A stretch of DNA of 32,896 nt from Enterococcus sp. BWB1-3 (GCF_016745275.1 NZ_JADOEP010000012.1:1-32896); one strand, 5' to 3'. Counted from the first letter of the stretch, positions 7,462 through 20,661 are shown. Translations and numbers: made by a program. Notes: generated by a model not told the origin, from the sequence alone.

Positions 7462-8439
7462 ATGATTATTCCGAAAAAATTAAAAAAGGGAGATCATATC
7501 CGAGTGATTTTTCCTTCGAGCAGTATGGTAAGAATCGGTGGAGCAGCAGGAAATCAGGAGGCAGAAAAAGTCTTGGGGAAATTAGGATTAACTGTCAGCT
7601 TCAGTAAAAACAGTATGGAAAACGATCAAATGGGCTCTTCATCTATTGAATCCAGAGTAGAAGATCTCCATGAAGCATTTCTAGATCCGCAGGTTCAGGG
7701 AATCTTAACTTCTATAGGTGGTTTCAACAGTAATGAACTGCTTCCCTATTTGGATTATGAACTTATTGGAGCGAATCCTAAAATATTTTGCGGGTATAGT
7801 GATATTACTGCTTTGAATAATGCAATTTATACGAAATCTGATTTAGTAACGTATAGTGGTCCGCATTATTCAAGCTTTAAAATGAAAATGCTTCAGGAGT
7901 ATCAAACAGCTTCTTTTGAGGATGTGTTAATGAAGTTCGGACAGCATCAATTAACTGCTTCAGAGCAGTGGAGTGATGATCCTTGGTTTCTAGATGAATA
8001 TAAACCGAATATTAGTTCAAATGGCTGGAAAGTCTATTCTGAAGGGACAGCAGAAGGTGTTAGTTTGGGAGGAAACATAGGGACATTCAATTTACTTTCA
8101 GGGACTGTTTATCAGCCTTTAATTGATCATCCTGTTATCTTTATGGAAATGGAAGAAGAAGGGGATTTTAGAGATTTTGCCCGTGACATGGCTTCAATCC
8201 TGCAAGTTTATCGGAAACCGGCTGCTTTAGTGATTGGCAGATTTTCTGCTGCAACAGAGATGACGGAAGAGCGTTTGATCATGCTATTGGATAAACATCC
8301 TGTAGCAAAAACGATTCCTGTTCTGTACAATGTCAATTTTGGACATACACAACCAATATTTACTTTTCCTGTTGGTCAAAAGATGACAATAAATACAGCA
8401 AACCAAGAAATTTCTTTCATGGACCATGAGGAAAATTGA
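7462..8439 (+). CDS. LD-carboxypeptidase, S66/MccF family
   Basis: From ATG at 7462 the protein is 325 aa and starts MIIPKKLKKGDHIRVIFPSS, typical of the S66 serine peptidase family. The nucleophile is S113 in FCGYSDITALNN. The rest of the triad is expected to be a glutamate in VIFMEMEEEG (near E229) and H295 in NVNFGHTQP. GGNIGTFNLLSGT (about 203-215) is another family signature. Members trim the L,D-bond of peptidoglycan tetrapeptides in the cytoplasm, and the MccF branch cleaves microcin C and related aminoacyl-nucleotide toxins. The triad cannot separate these two roles. ATG at 7462 is preferred over an in-frame ATG at 7441 because TGGAGG (7447-7452) lies 9 bases before it. Confidence 0.85.
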   Translation: MIIPKKLKKGDHIRVIFPSSSMVRIGGAAGNQEAEKVLGKLGLTVSFSKNSMENDQMGSSSIESRVEDLHEAFLDPQVQGILTSIGGFNSNELLPYLDYELIGANPKIFCGYSDITALNNAIYTKSDLVTYSGPHYSSFKMKMLQEYQTASFEDVLMKFGQHQLTASEQWSDDPWFLDEYKPNISSNGWKVYSEGTAEGVSLGGNIGTFNLLSGTVYQPLIDHPVIFMEMEEEGDFRDFARDMASILQVYRKPAALVIGRFSAATEMTEERLIMLLDKHPVAKTIPVLYNVNFGHTQPIFTFPVGQKMTINTANQEISFMDHEEN

Positions 8440-8469
8440 TTGCTTTCATTTACCATGAATAGGTATAAT
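8440..8469 (+). promoter_or_regulatory. promoter-like sequence without a gene
   Basis: TTGCTT at 8440-8445 and a perfect TATAAT at 8464-8469 are 18 bp apart, immediately after the LD-carboxypeptidase stop. No gene begins until 9034. It may drive the femX-like gene through a long leader containing the repeat array, or be left over from a lost gene. Confidence 0.45.
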
Positions 8470-8744
8470 ATAGAATGTTACTGTGTAAAGGAAAAAAGTT
8501 CTAATTAAGCCAGTGATTGACTGTGTAATGGCAAACTAGCGTTCTGCTCAAATTACGATAAAAGATAGTCTGTAGATGATGTCCAATGATAGAAAATAGT
8601 AACTTGTACGCTTCAATGACAAGAACGAACAGCTATAAAAGCAGCTGGAGAATCGTCAGTCCCACTGTTACAGGAACATCTAGTAGAATGGTATGTGAAC
8701 CGATAATCTGATGAATTAGCAATAATTTATTCCTGTGTTAAAAG
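8470..8744. other. intergenic stretch, nothing identified
   Basis: All frames are broken on both strands, and no hairpin with a T-run and no recognisable protein fragment is seen. Together with the repeat array that follows it fills the gap between the LD-carboxypeptidase and FemX-like genes. Confidence 0.5.
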
Positions 8745-8970
8745 CTTGCTTCTACGCTTCTACGAATGATCGTCGCATGTCTCTTAAGGTCATGCAAGAA
8801 CTTGCTTCTGCGCTTCTACGAATGATCGTCACATGTCTGAGGGTCATGCAAGACTTGCTTCTACGAATGATCGTCGCATGTCTTAAGGTCATGCAAGAAC
8901 TTGCTTCTACGCTTCTGGTATATGCTGTACGTTTCTTGGACTAGAAGTATTACTTAGTTTTAATTTGGTC
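8745..8970 (+). repeat. imperfect tandem array, 46-56-bp units, plus right flank
   Basis: Three units begin with CTTGCTTCT at 8745, 8801 and 8854 (56, 53 and 46 bp) and a partial fourth begins at 8900. Each carries CTTCTACGAATGATCGTC, then a G/A-rich stretch and GGTCATGCAAGA. Length differences come from an optional extra CGCTTCTA or GCGCTTCTA and small deletions. ACGAATGATCGT forms a short stem and GCAAGAACTTGC another, so each unit can fold. The right flank from 8932 (TTTCTTGGACTAGAAGTATT) matches 7223 onward. A 69-codon open frame across the array is a by-product of the repeat. Confidence 0.8.
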
Positions 8971-9033
8971 TATACATTAGGAAACTAAAATGACAATAAT
9001 TCAATCTTTATAAATGATGAGGGAGTCTGCTGT

Positions 9034-10299
9034 ATGTATAAATTTTATTTACTTGAAGAACATGAATTTGGAAAATTTACTGATGAAGCTGAGAATGGAA
9101 ATTATCTCCAAACGAAAGAGATGGCTTCGCTGAAAAAATCAAGAGGAGTAGAGGTCTTTTTCCCAGGAGTCAAGGATGAATCTGATAATACCGTGATGTC
9201 AGCATTAATGACCAAAACGAAATTGGGCGTAGGTTTTGTTTTTGATATTGACGGACTTGAAATACCTAAAAATAATACAGCGTTGCTTTCTTACTTTCTG
9301 GAAAATTTAAAAGAGTATGTAAAAAAAGAAGGATGTTTGTATCTAACAATTAGTCCAAATTGTGCTTATGGTATGTATGATTACTATGGAAAATTGTTGA
9401 ATGATAAAGATAAGTCAGTGATTCAGCAGTTTTCAAAAGAAGGATATATTCACGAAGGGTTTACAAGCGGCTATGCTACAGATGGGAATCCGCAATGGAT
9501 TTACAAAAAATCACTTGAAGGTTTTACTGAGCCAGAGCTTCTGAAATCTTATGGTAAAGATGCAAAATACAGTTTAAATAAAGCAAAAAGCTTTGGAATA
9601 ACAACAAAAGAATTGAGGTACGAAGAGCTTCCGCAGTTCAAAGAAATTACTGAACGTACAAGTATTCGAAGAAACTTCAAGGATAAATCACTGGATTATT
9701 ATCAAGCTGTTTACAAAGCATACGGCGATCGGGCGAAATTTGTTGTTGCTGAAATAAATTTTAGAACCTATTTGGAGAGTCTGGTACAGCAGAAAGAGCA
9801 GCTGCAGAAAAAATTGGATGAAGTAGCAGCATTTTTGGCGATCAATCCTAATAGTCGAAAGAAAAACAACCAAAAACGTGAATTTTCAGATGAATTTTCA
9901 ACATATGAAAAGCGCATTGAAGAAGGAAAGAAAATGCTTGAAACACATGGAGATGAAGTTGCATTAGCCTGTGCACTGTTCCTGAGCTGTCCCCATGAAA
10001 CAGTTTACCTCTTTTCAGGAACAGAAGAAGAGTTTAAAAAGCTTTATGCGCCATTTTTAATTCAAGATAAAATGCTAAGATATTCAGTGGAAAAAAATAT
10101 TCCTTTATACAATTTTTATGGAATTGAGGGTATTTTTGACGGCTCAGATGGTATTCTGAAATTTAAGCAGTCTTTTAATGGCTACGCAGAAGAAAAGATT
10201 GGTACCTTTAAAACAATTATTAATCCTGGTAAGTATAAAGCATATATGATACTGAAGCATGTTCGCGAGTTCGTTAATAAACTCAGAGGTAGAGGGTAG
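9034..10299 (+). CDS. FemX/MurM-like peptidoglycan aminoacyltransferase
   Basis: This 421-aa protein fits the FemABX family, which uses aminoacyl-tRNA to add amino acids to the lysine of lipid II and so builds the peptidoglycan cross-bridge. It has the family layout: two GNAT-like lobes, with a helical coiled-coil arm inserted at about residues 246-305 (rich in K, Q and E). Recognisable segments are NGNYLQTKEMASLKKSRG near the N terminus, YSLNKAKSFGITTKEL near 188-203 and YNFYGIEGIFDGSDGILKFK near 366-385, close to the FemABX signature (YNxxGxxG...GxxxFK). The start ATG follows GAGGGAG. The number and type of residues added cannot be predicted. It is the second wall gene after the LD-carboxypeptidase, but a 600-bp repeat region separates them. 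Confidence 0.88.
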   Translation: MYKFYLLEEHEFGKFTDEAENGNYLQTKEMASLKKSRGVEVFFPGVKDESDNTVMSALMTKTKLGVGFVFDIDGLEIPKNNTALLSYFLENLKEYVKKEGCLYLTISPNCAYGMYDYYGKLLNDKDKSVIQQFSKEGYIHEGFTSGYATDGNPQWIYKKSLEGFTEPELLKSYGKDAKYSLNKAKSFGITTKELRYEELPQFKEITERTSIRRNFKDKSLDYYQAVYKAYGDRAKFVVAEINFRTYLESLVQQKEQLQKKLDEVAAFLAINPNSRKKNNQKREFSDEFSTYEKRIEEGKKMLETHGDEVALACALFLSCPHETVYLFSGTEEEFKKLYAPFLIQDKMLRYSVEKNIPLYNFYGIEGIFDGSDGILKFKQSFNGYAEEKIGTFKTIINPGKYKAYMILKHVREFVNKLRGRG

Positions 10300-10654
10300 A
10301 ATAAGGCGCCTACTATCAGTTTGTTGGTTTATACTTAGAGTGATGGGACTATGACAAACACTTTATCCTTGTTTTTTTTGAGGAATATTTCGTCTTTTTC
10401 TTTAAAAAATGTTTTTTGATACAGAAAAAACCTTTAAAGTTAAGTACTTATATCAGTTTTCTTGCTGATATAACATACAAAAGAACAGTTTTTCTCTCAT
10501 TTTAGTTTTTTTTGTATTTTTTGAGATTATTTATGCAAAATTTGCAAAAAATAAGTGTATGTCTTTATTTCTTCATATTTGTTTGTTATTCTTTACTTAA
10601 GAAAATGGATGTTTGTAAACATGTTTTTTCTTAATTTGAGAAAGGGAGGCCGGA
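10300..10654. other. AT-rich intergenic region with palindromes
   Basis: No gene is seen. A 9-bp perfect stem (TTATATCAG at 10448-10456, CTGATATAA at 10465-10473) has no T-run, so it may be an operator or an RNA hairpin. A shorter palindrome, ATGTTTGTAAACAT, lies near 10607-10620, about 35 bases before the small ATG at 10655 that has a strong ribosome binding site. Confidence 0.45.
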
Positions 10655-10945
10655 ATGATAAAATTGCTCATGCAATATTGTCTAATACTGCTGCTTGTGA
10701 AATAATACAGTAGTCTAATGATTTACTTCAAATTACAACAGACTTTAAAGAACTATAAAGTGCAGACCAGATTAAGTTCAATTTTCAATTTAGAAAGTGC
10801 AAAAGTAAGCTATGGTGCCTGGGGAGGTGCTATAGCTTGTTTTTTATTTAGAAACCAGCTTATAGAGAATGAGAGATCAAGAGGTGTCGATGCCAAAGAC
10901 AATTCATTTAGTGAAGAGGGTGCGTGGGATGGATATAGTTTTTAA
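10655..10945 (+). pseudogene. decayed small-peptide locus, perhaps bacteriocin-like
   Basis: AAAGGGAGG (10642-10649) precedes ATG at 10655, but that frame stops after MIKLLMQYCLILLLVK. A second frame further on reads NDLLQITTDFKEL, a stop, then SADQIK. This pattern, LLxI..DFKEL followed by LS-D-QIK, resembles double-glycine leader peptides of class II bacteriocins. A third frame (ATG 10718, 75 codons, no ribosome binding site) contains VSYGAWGGAIACFLF, a glycine-rich hydrophobic stretch that could be a mature peptide. Three different frames would be needed to join these parts, so at best this is a broken precursor gene. The family assignment is inference from a short motif. Confidence 0.25.
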
Positions 10946-10987
10946 CCAAAAACGTATGAAATGGATACAAAGGATTTTAGAATACAA

Positions 10988-11030
10988 AAAAGGTATCAGA
11001 TCTATTTATAGTCCTGATACCTTTTCTATT
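10988..11030. terminator. bidirectional terminator
   Basis: A 12-bp perfect stem (AAAAGGTATCAG at 10988-10999, CTGATACCTTTT at 11014-11025) has A-runs on the left and T-runs on the right. It can end plus-strand transcripts from the decayed peptide locus and minus-strand transcripts of the 49-aa gene, whose stop is at 11080. Confidence 0.85.
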
Positions 11031-11079
11031 CCGTAGTGTTACTACTCAACTCGTCCATTGAACTGTTTTACTCCTTACT

Positions 11080-11229
11080 TTAAGCAGTTAATTTTAGTTG
11101 TTGTATAGCTTGTTCAATTGTGACACCATAGGCAACTTTGTTATGATCATTCGCATCATAGACCATAAAAATGTTTTTCTTTGTGTCTAGAGCTACACGG
11201 TAGTCAATGTTTCTTGTTTTGTATGTCAT
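11080..11229 (-). CDS. 49-aa conserved-looking small protein
   Basis: This minus-strand gene has ATG at 11229-11227, TAA at 11082-11080 and no internal stop. AAAGGAG lies 8 bases before the ATG, and an extended -10 promoter (TTGTAA-17-TATGAT) sits at 11299-11327 with the bidirectional terminator downstream. This is a complete transcription unit. The product starts MTYKTRNIDYRVALDTKKNI, continues VYDANDHNKVAYGVTIEQAI and ends QQLKLTA. It is soluble, mixed-charge and has a beta-beta-alpha look, with no signal peptide or cysteine. I do not recognise a family. It is divergent from the universal stress protein gene, which starts 204 bases away, and could share its control. Confidence 0.75.
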   Translation of the reverse strand: MTYKTRNIDYRVALDTKKNIFMVYDANDHNKVAYGVTIEQAIQQLKLTA

Positions 11230-11298
11230 AGAAATCATACTCCTTTCATAATTGTTTCTTGAAAGGCAACGATAATATGATAACGAAATCCTAAATAC

Positions 11299-11327
11299 AT
11301 CATATCATTTTTTTCCTCTATTTACAA
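11299..11327 (-). promoter_or_regulatory. promoter of the 49-aa gene
   Basis: On the minus strand TTGTAA (11327-11322) and TATGAT (11304-11299) are 17 bp apart, with TGA before the -10 box giving an extended -10. Transcription should start near 11292, leaving a leader of about 60 bases. Confidence 0.7.
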
Positions 11328-11380
11328 TTGTTATTATTTAGATTATTTATTTTGTTTCTTTTCTTAAATGTTGGATTATT

Positions 11381-11408
11381 TTGCCTTTTCCCCATTTCAT
11401 AGTAAAAT
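11381..11408 (+). promoter_or_regulatory. promoter of the universal stress protein gene
   Basis: TTGCCT (11381-11386) and TAAAAT (11403-11408) are 16 bp apart. The predicted start near 11415 is 19 bases before the ATG and just upstream of the ribosome binding site AAAGGGAGGG. Confidence 0.6.
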
Positions 11409-11433
11409 AGAACTATAAAGGGAGGGATTCATC

Positions 11434-11883
11434 ATGGAACAAACATATCGAAATATCTTAGTAGCAGTTGACGGTTCAGCTCAGGCAGAACAAGCGTTTG
11501 AGAAAGCACTTGAAATTGCGAAACGAAATCAGGCAAAGCTTCATATTGTTTATGTTATTGAGGAAATCGGTAATTATTTTGGGGAGCTTACGGTTTCGGT
11601 AACCAATGCGATGGAAGTCCTTAGAAAAAGAGAAGAAGAAAAAATGCAGCAGAGAGCAGACTTGGCTCATGCAGGCGGGTTGGATAATGTGGCAACCTAT
11701 GTTCTTTATGGTTATCCTAAAACATTGCTTTCTGATTTTTCTGAATCTGAAGAGCCGATTGATTTAGTTGTGATTGGTAAAACTGGGTTGAATGCATTGC
11801 AGCGTGTACTTGTAGGCTCAACAACCTCGTATGTGGTTAATCACTCTAACAGTGATGTATTGGTTGTTGCAGGGAAAGAATAG
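11434..11883 (+). CDS. universal stress protein, UspA family
   Basis: This 149-aa single-domain Usp begins with the family strand NILVAVDGSAQAEQAFEKAL. Near the C terminus it has the nucleotide-binding motif G-x2-G-x9-G-(S/T), seen as VVIGKTGLNALQRVLVGST followed by VVNHSNSDVLVV. The full motif predicts an ATP-binding member. Such proteins are cytoplasmic dimers induced by starvation, acid or oxidative stress; the exact role here is unknown. ATG follows a near-perfect AAAGGGAGGG. The gene is monocistronic, with its own promoter and the terminator at 11893. Confidence 0.93.
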   Translation: MEQTYRNILVAVDGSAQAEQAFEKALEIAKRNQAKLHIVYVIEEIGNYFGELTVSVTNAMEVLRKREEEKMQQRADLAHAGGLDNVATYVLYGYPKTLLSDFSESEEPIDLVVIGKTGLNALQRVLVGSTTSYVVNHSNSDVLVVAGKE

Positions 11884-11892
11884 GTACTTAGG

Positions 11893-11939
11893 AGAAGTGA
11901 AAATAGTGAGGAGGATTCGCTTATTTTCACTTCTTTTTC
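11893..11939 (+). terminator. terminator of the universal stress protein gene
   Basis: A 13-bp perfect stem (AGAAGTGAAAATA at 11893-11905, TATTTTCACTTCT at 11922-11934) is followed by TTTTTCTG. It begins 10 bases after the stop codon. Confidence 0.9.
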
Positions 11940-12037
11940 TGTTAAAATGGAAGTGATATTTTTTCTCAAAGCTTGTTTTCAAATCTTCTTAAAGATGTTA
12001 AGTTATTTATAACAGTAAAAAAAGAGGGAGTGAAAAG

Positions 12038-12272
12038 ATGCTTTCCGAAGAGCCAATTGCTGTTTTGGAAAAGAAGAAGCTGCAGCTGTAATTGTCAGAG
12101 GCACAGAAGAAGCGCTGGTGTGCGGTGCTTAATTGAGATTGAACGCCCTGAGACGATTGATCCTATGCAACTGGATTGTCAAAACTGGATGACTGGCTGA
12201 TTAGAGAGTATCGCTGATATCACAACTGCTGGAAATACTGAGGACTATAGAAATGTCCGCTTAACTAAATAA
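12038..12272 (+). pseudogene. frameshifted small gene of unknown family
   Basis: AGAGGGAGTG before ATG at 12038 is a good ribosome binding site, but the first frame stops after MLSEEPIAVLEKKKLQL. Nearby frames carry on with protein-like sequence: EEAAAVIVRGTEEALVCGA, then IEIERPETIDPMQLDCQNW, then LDDWLI, and finally ESIADITTAGNTEDYRNVRL to a TAA at 12270-12272. At least three frame changes are needed, giving an original product of about 75-80 aa. A terminator-like hairpin follows. The family is not recognised. The pattern is a once intact small acidic protein gene, now broken, between the usp gene and the ntp promoter. Confidence 0.55.
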
Positions 12273-12278
12273 AGAGTT

Positions 12279-12333
12279 AACTGTAGAAAAAATAACATTT
12301 CAACAACTGGTTTGAATTTCTGCAGTTTTTTTG
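12279..12333 (+). terminator. terminator overlapping the ntp promoter
   Basis: AACTGTAGAAA (12279-12289) pairs with TTTCTGCAGTT (12317-12327) over 11 positions with one U-G pair, followed by a T-run to 12332. It fits as the terminator of the broken gene upstream. Its right arm and T-run lie inside the spacer of the ntp promoter. Confidence 0.6.
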
Positions 12334-12340
12334 TTAAAAT
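12312..12340 (+). promoter_or_regulatory. promoter of the ntp operon
   Basis: TTGAAT (12312-12317) and TAAAAT (12335-12340) are separated by 17 bp, and TGT directly before the -10 makes it an extended -10. The predicted start near 12347 leaves an untranslated leader of about 190 bases before ntpF. Confidence 0.65.
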
Positions 12341-12390
12341 GTATTTTATGTGAATGAATATAATGGTTGGGCGGAAGCTTCAAGGATCAG

Positions 12391-12413
12391 GTTCTTCAAG
12401 GGGTGAGAAGAAC
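12391..12413 (+). promoter_or_regulatory. stem-loop in the ntp leader
   Basis: GTTCTTC (12391-12397) and GAAGAAC (12407-12413) form a 7-bp perfect stem with a 9-base loop (AAGGGGTGA). The loop carries an anti-anti-SD-like GGGG. It lies 45 bases after the predicted start of ntp transcription. The leader has no other clear structure and no small open frame with a ribosome binding site that I can support, although a frame open from 12367 runs into ntpF. Confidence 0.35.
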
Positions 12414-12537
12414 GACTTTTGAGTTCGGCCTCTTTTGTGTGTTCATTGAGAGGAATAATCCGTTTCCTTGTAAACAATCTTTAATTTTTATGCTATTTAG
12501 AAAATTGACAAAATTGACGAATGCTGGAGGTGAGAGG

Positions 12538-12850
12538 ATGGTATTCAATGCATTGGAACAGATCAGACTGGCGGAAGAGCGTGTACAGGAAATGAAAAAG
12601 GATGTACAGCGTGAAATGGTTGAGTATGAAGCGAAAATGGAACAGGAACTGCTCCTTCTTCAAACGAAAAACCAGAAAGAAGTAGAAGAGCTGCTGAAGG
12701 AGACAACAAAAATTCAACAGCAGCAGCTTCAAAATGAAAAAGAACTATTATTGAAAGAAGCAGAGGAACAGAAGGATCTTTTTAAGGAGAAGTATGATAG
12801 AAATAAAGATGAAATGATTGATTATGTCATTGAAAGGGTGAATGTACTTT

Positions 12851-12864
<14 letters not shown>
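12538..12864 (+). CDS. ntpF: V-type sodium ATPase subunit F (peripheral stalk)
   Basis: This 108-aa protein is almost entirely one charged helix (MVFNALEQIRLAEERVQEMK and onward, rich in E, K and Q). In V/A-type ATPases it pairs with subunit E to form the peripheral stalk that holds the A3B3 head. ATG at 12538 is chosen over an upstream in-frame start at 12367 because GGAGG lies 7 bases before it and the E. hirae protein starts the same way as I recall it. It is the first gene of the operon and its 3' end overlaps ntpI by 14 bases. It is sometimes annotated atpH or subunit G in other naming schemes. Confidence 0.85.
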
Positions 12865-15341
<2,477 letters not shown>

Positions 15342-15353
15342 GGGAGGTTGACT

Positions 15354-15935
15354 ATGGATGCAATTGAAAAGATTGTTGAGCAGATTCTCGAAAAAGGAAC
15401 CCGCGAAGCAGAAGCAGTCAAAAAGAGCGAAGTAAACCGTATTGAAAGTAACTTTTATGAACAGATTGCTGCTTTGGACATTCAAAAAAAGCAACAAATC
15501 ACTAAAAATGCGGAGCTGAGTAAAAAGATATTTAGGCAAAAACAAAATCGACAGCAGCTGGAAGTAAAGCAGGCGACATTAAACAGCAAGCAGGAGCTTC
15601 TCGGTCAATTGTTTAAAGAAACGACTGAAAAAATGAAGCAATGGGATACAGAAACCTTTCAGCAGTTTGCATCTGGAATGTTATCCAAGCTGGATTTATC
15701 CGGTGAAGTTGTATTCAACGCAGGAGAATACTCAAAAGATAAAATAAGTCAGACCTGGCTTGATCAATTTGCAACAGATAAGCTGACATTACAGTTGTCT
15801 GAGAAAATCATCCCAAAAGAAAGCGGCTTTGTGCTTGCAAAGGATGGAATTGAATATAATTTCCTGTTTTCTACGTTGGTTCAGGAAGTACAAACGACGG
15901 AAATCTATAAAATAGCGGAGATGCTATTTGGTTAG
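15354..15935 (+). CDS. ntpE: V-type sodium ATPase subunit E (peripheral stalk)
   Basis: At 193 aa, the N-terminal half is a charged coiled coil (MDAIEKIVEQILEKGTREAE onward) and the C-terminal half a globular domain. Subunit E pairs with F and binds the top of the A3B3 head. ATG at 15354 sits 6 bases after AGGGAGG; an upstream in-frame TTG at 15348 is too close to that site to be used. The C-terminal part (EYNFLFSTLVQEVQTTEIYK) resembles the conserved end of vATP-synt_E proteins. Confidence 0.9.
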   Translation: MDAIEKIVEQILEKGTREAEAVKKSEVNRIESNFYEQIAALDIQKKQQITKNAELSKKIFRQKQNRQQLEVKQATLNSKQELLGQLFKETTEKMKQWDTETFQQFASGMLSKLDLSGEVVFNAGEYSKDKISQTWLDQFATDKLTLQLSEKIIPKESGFVLAKDGIEYNFLFSTLVQEVQTTEIYKIAEMLFG

Positions 15936-15947
15936 GAGAGGATAGCG

Positions 15948-16949
15948 TTGAAAGAAACAGCATACAATCAAATCAATCCTTTAATTCGTCTTAAAGAAAT
16001 GGAGCTGCTGACAGCATCCCAATATGAGCAGCTATTGAAGGCAGCAGATATGGAGGAGCTTCGTGATATTTTAAGAAATACTGTTTATGGAGAATATTTA
16101 AAAACAGATTTTGAGGAAAATTTTGAGTATATTTATTCAAAAGAACAGGGTAAGTTATTTGAATGGCTCTATCAGATGGCGCCTGAGCCTGAAATTATTG
16201 CTATCTATACTTCTCGTTTTACTTTTCATAATTTAAAGGTTCTGACAAAAGCAGAGGTCACAAATCAACATTTGGACCACCTATTTATTGAGGACGGGCG
16301 ATATTCTCTATCAACTATGAAAAGTGCGGTTCATACAAAAATGTCCAGTGAACTGCCGGAAGAGCTGCTGAGTGCTATCAGAGAGGTATTTGATTATCTT
16401 CAGGAATCAACACTGCTTCAGGCGATTGACGTTATCTATGATCGGCTGTTTTTAACCTTTCAAAAACAACTGGCGGATAAATTGGGATACTCAGATATTA
16501 TTGCAGAGGTTACAGCGTTTATTGATCTGACAAACATTGCTGTTATGGCAAGAGGGATTATTCAGAGGCAAACGAGAACTTTTTTATCCACTATCCTTTC
16601 TAGTTCGGGCAGTATTGCAAAGCAAGACCATTTGCCATATGCAAAAGAATCGTTGGAAGCATATACCTCATTTATTTTATCAACGAAATATGGTGATATG
16701 CTTTCTTCAATCGTGAATCCGGAAACGCATGTTTTGGATTTAACTGCCTTTGAAAAAAAGAAAGATGATTATTTAACAAACCTTTTTGTTAAAGGGCGTG
16801 TGACTGCATTTGGCCCATTACCTTTGCTTGCGTATCTAAATGCAAAGGAAGTAGAGTGGAAAAACCTCCGTTTGCTTGTTGTTGGAAAGAAAAATCATTT
16901 TCCGACAGAACGACTGAAAGAAAGGATGCGGATAGTCCATGGCTCATAA
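15948..16949 (+). CDS. ntpC: V-type sodium ATPase subunit C (d-type, rotor socket)
   Basis: This 333-aa all-helical protein matches the AC39/subunit d family, the funnel that links the central stalk to the K ring. The start is TTG at 15948, with GGAGAGG at 15935-15941 placed 6 bases upstream and MKETAYNQINPLIRLKEMEL matching the family start. It ends inside ntpG with an 11-base overlap, which suggests translational coupling. Confidence 0.92.
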   Translation: MKETAYNQINPLIRLKEMELLTASQYEQLLKAADMEELRDILRNTVYGEYLKTDFEENFEYIYSKEQGKLFEWLYQMAPEPEIIAIYTSRFTFHNLKVLTKAEVTNQHLDHLFIEDGRYSLSTMKSAVHTKMSSELPEELLSAIREVFDYLQESTLLQAIDVIYDRLFLTFQKQLADKLGYSDIIAEVTAFIDLTNIAVMARGIIQRQTRTFLSTILSSSGSIAKQDHLPYAKESLEAYTSFILSTKYGDMLSSIVNPETHVLDLTAFEKKKDDYLTNLFVKGRVTAFGPLPLLAYLNAKEVEWKNLRLLVVGKKNHFPTERLKERMRIVHGS

Positions 16950-17250
16950 AATTGGCGTTATCGGGGATAAATATTCTGTTATGCCCTTCAAACTGTTTGG
17001 CTTTGATGTTCGTTATGGGATGTCTGCTCGTCAAATTAGAGACAGCATTGAACAAATGGCTGCTGAAGATTATGGTGTAATCTTTATTACAGAGGAAGCT
17101 TCTGAACAGGTCTCAGAAACAATCAACCGTTACAGAAGCAGAATCCAGCCGGCCATCATACTAATTCCTAGTAATGCAGGATCAAAGGGGATTGGAAAAA
17201 AGGCTGTGCAGAAAAATGTTGAAAAGGCAATTGGACAAAATATTTTATAG
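16939..17250 (+). CDS. ntpG: V-type sodium ATPase subunit G (F-type, central stalk)
   Basis: At 103 aa it has the same length as I recall for E. hirae NtpG. It has the typical subunit F fold sequence: KIGVIGDKYSVMPFKLFGFD, then the YGVIFITEEA strand and PAIILIPSN. In the complex it binds subunit D in the central shaft. Subunit letters differ between naming schemes, and this one is F in the A-type scheme. It overlaps ntpC by 11 bases. It is followed by an unusual 256-base gap before ntpA. Confidence 0.95.
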   Translation: MAHKIGVIGDKYSVMPFKLFGFDVRYGMSARQIRDSIEQMAAEDYGVIFITEEASEQVSETINRYRSRIQPAIILIPSNAGSKGIGKKAVQKNVEKAIGQNIL

Positions 17251-17506
17251 AATTTATCTGTTGAATTCAAGAAGGATGAAGCTGAAGAAACTTTTTAACA
17301 CTATGGAAATTTAGAGCCTAAAATAATAATAGAACAAATTACTTACGAGTATCATATGAATTCCGGAAATTTTGAGTTAAGCAGATGAAAACCCAATCTG
17401 ACTTTGAATGGGAGGGGTTCGCAGTGCTGCTTTTAATGGAAAGCTGTAATGCGGTTAATGCCCTCTGATAAATTTTCAGTGAAAGCTCGGAACAGGAGGA
17501 ATGATA
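17251..17506 (+). other. 256-base gap inside the ntp operon
   Basis: Every other junction in the operon overlaps or is shorter than 20 bases. This gap has stops in all plus-strand frames, no T-run terminator and no convincing promoter pair. A short minus-strand frame crossing it is a shadow. GGAGGGG at 17411-17417 looks like an isolated ribosome binding site, but the frame after it closes quickly. The gap may be a lost small gene or an RNA processing region that sets A/B levels. Confidence 0.45.
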
Positions 17507-20657
<3,151 letters not shown>

Positions 20658-20661
20658 TTTT

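Noticed and set aside
8745-8920. CRISPR array
   Set aside because: The units are directly adjacent with no unique spacers and vary in length, and no cas genes are present. The same applies to 26462-26640.
8735-8944. 69-codon frame of the KVMQELAS/LLRMIVACL type
   Set aside because: It is the translation of the tandem repeat array; unit lengths vary by non-multiples of three and there is no Shine-Dalgarno sequence.
12842-12850. ATG at 12842 as the ntpI start
   Set aside because: The E. hirae protein begins MAVxKMEKV as I recall it, which matches ATG at 12851; the three extra codons have no support.
17501-17506. ATG at 17501 as the ntpA start
   Set aside because: Only one base separates it from AGGAGG. 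GTG at 17507 has 7-base spacing and gives the known 593-aa length and residue numbers.
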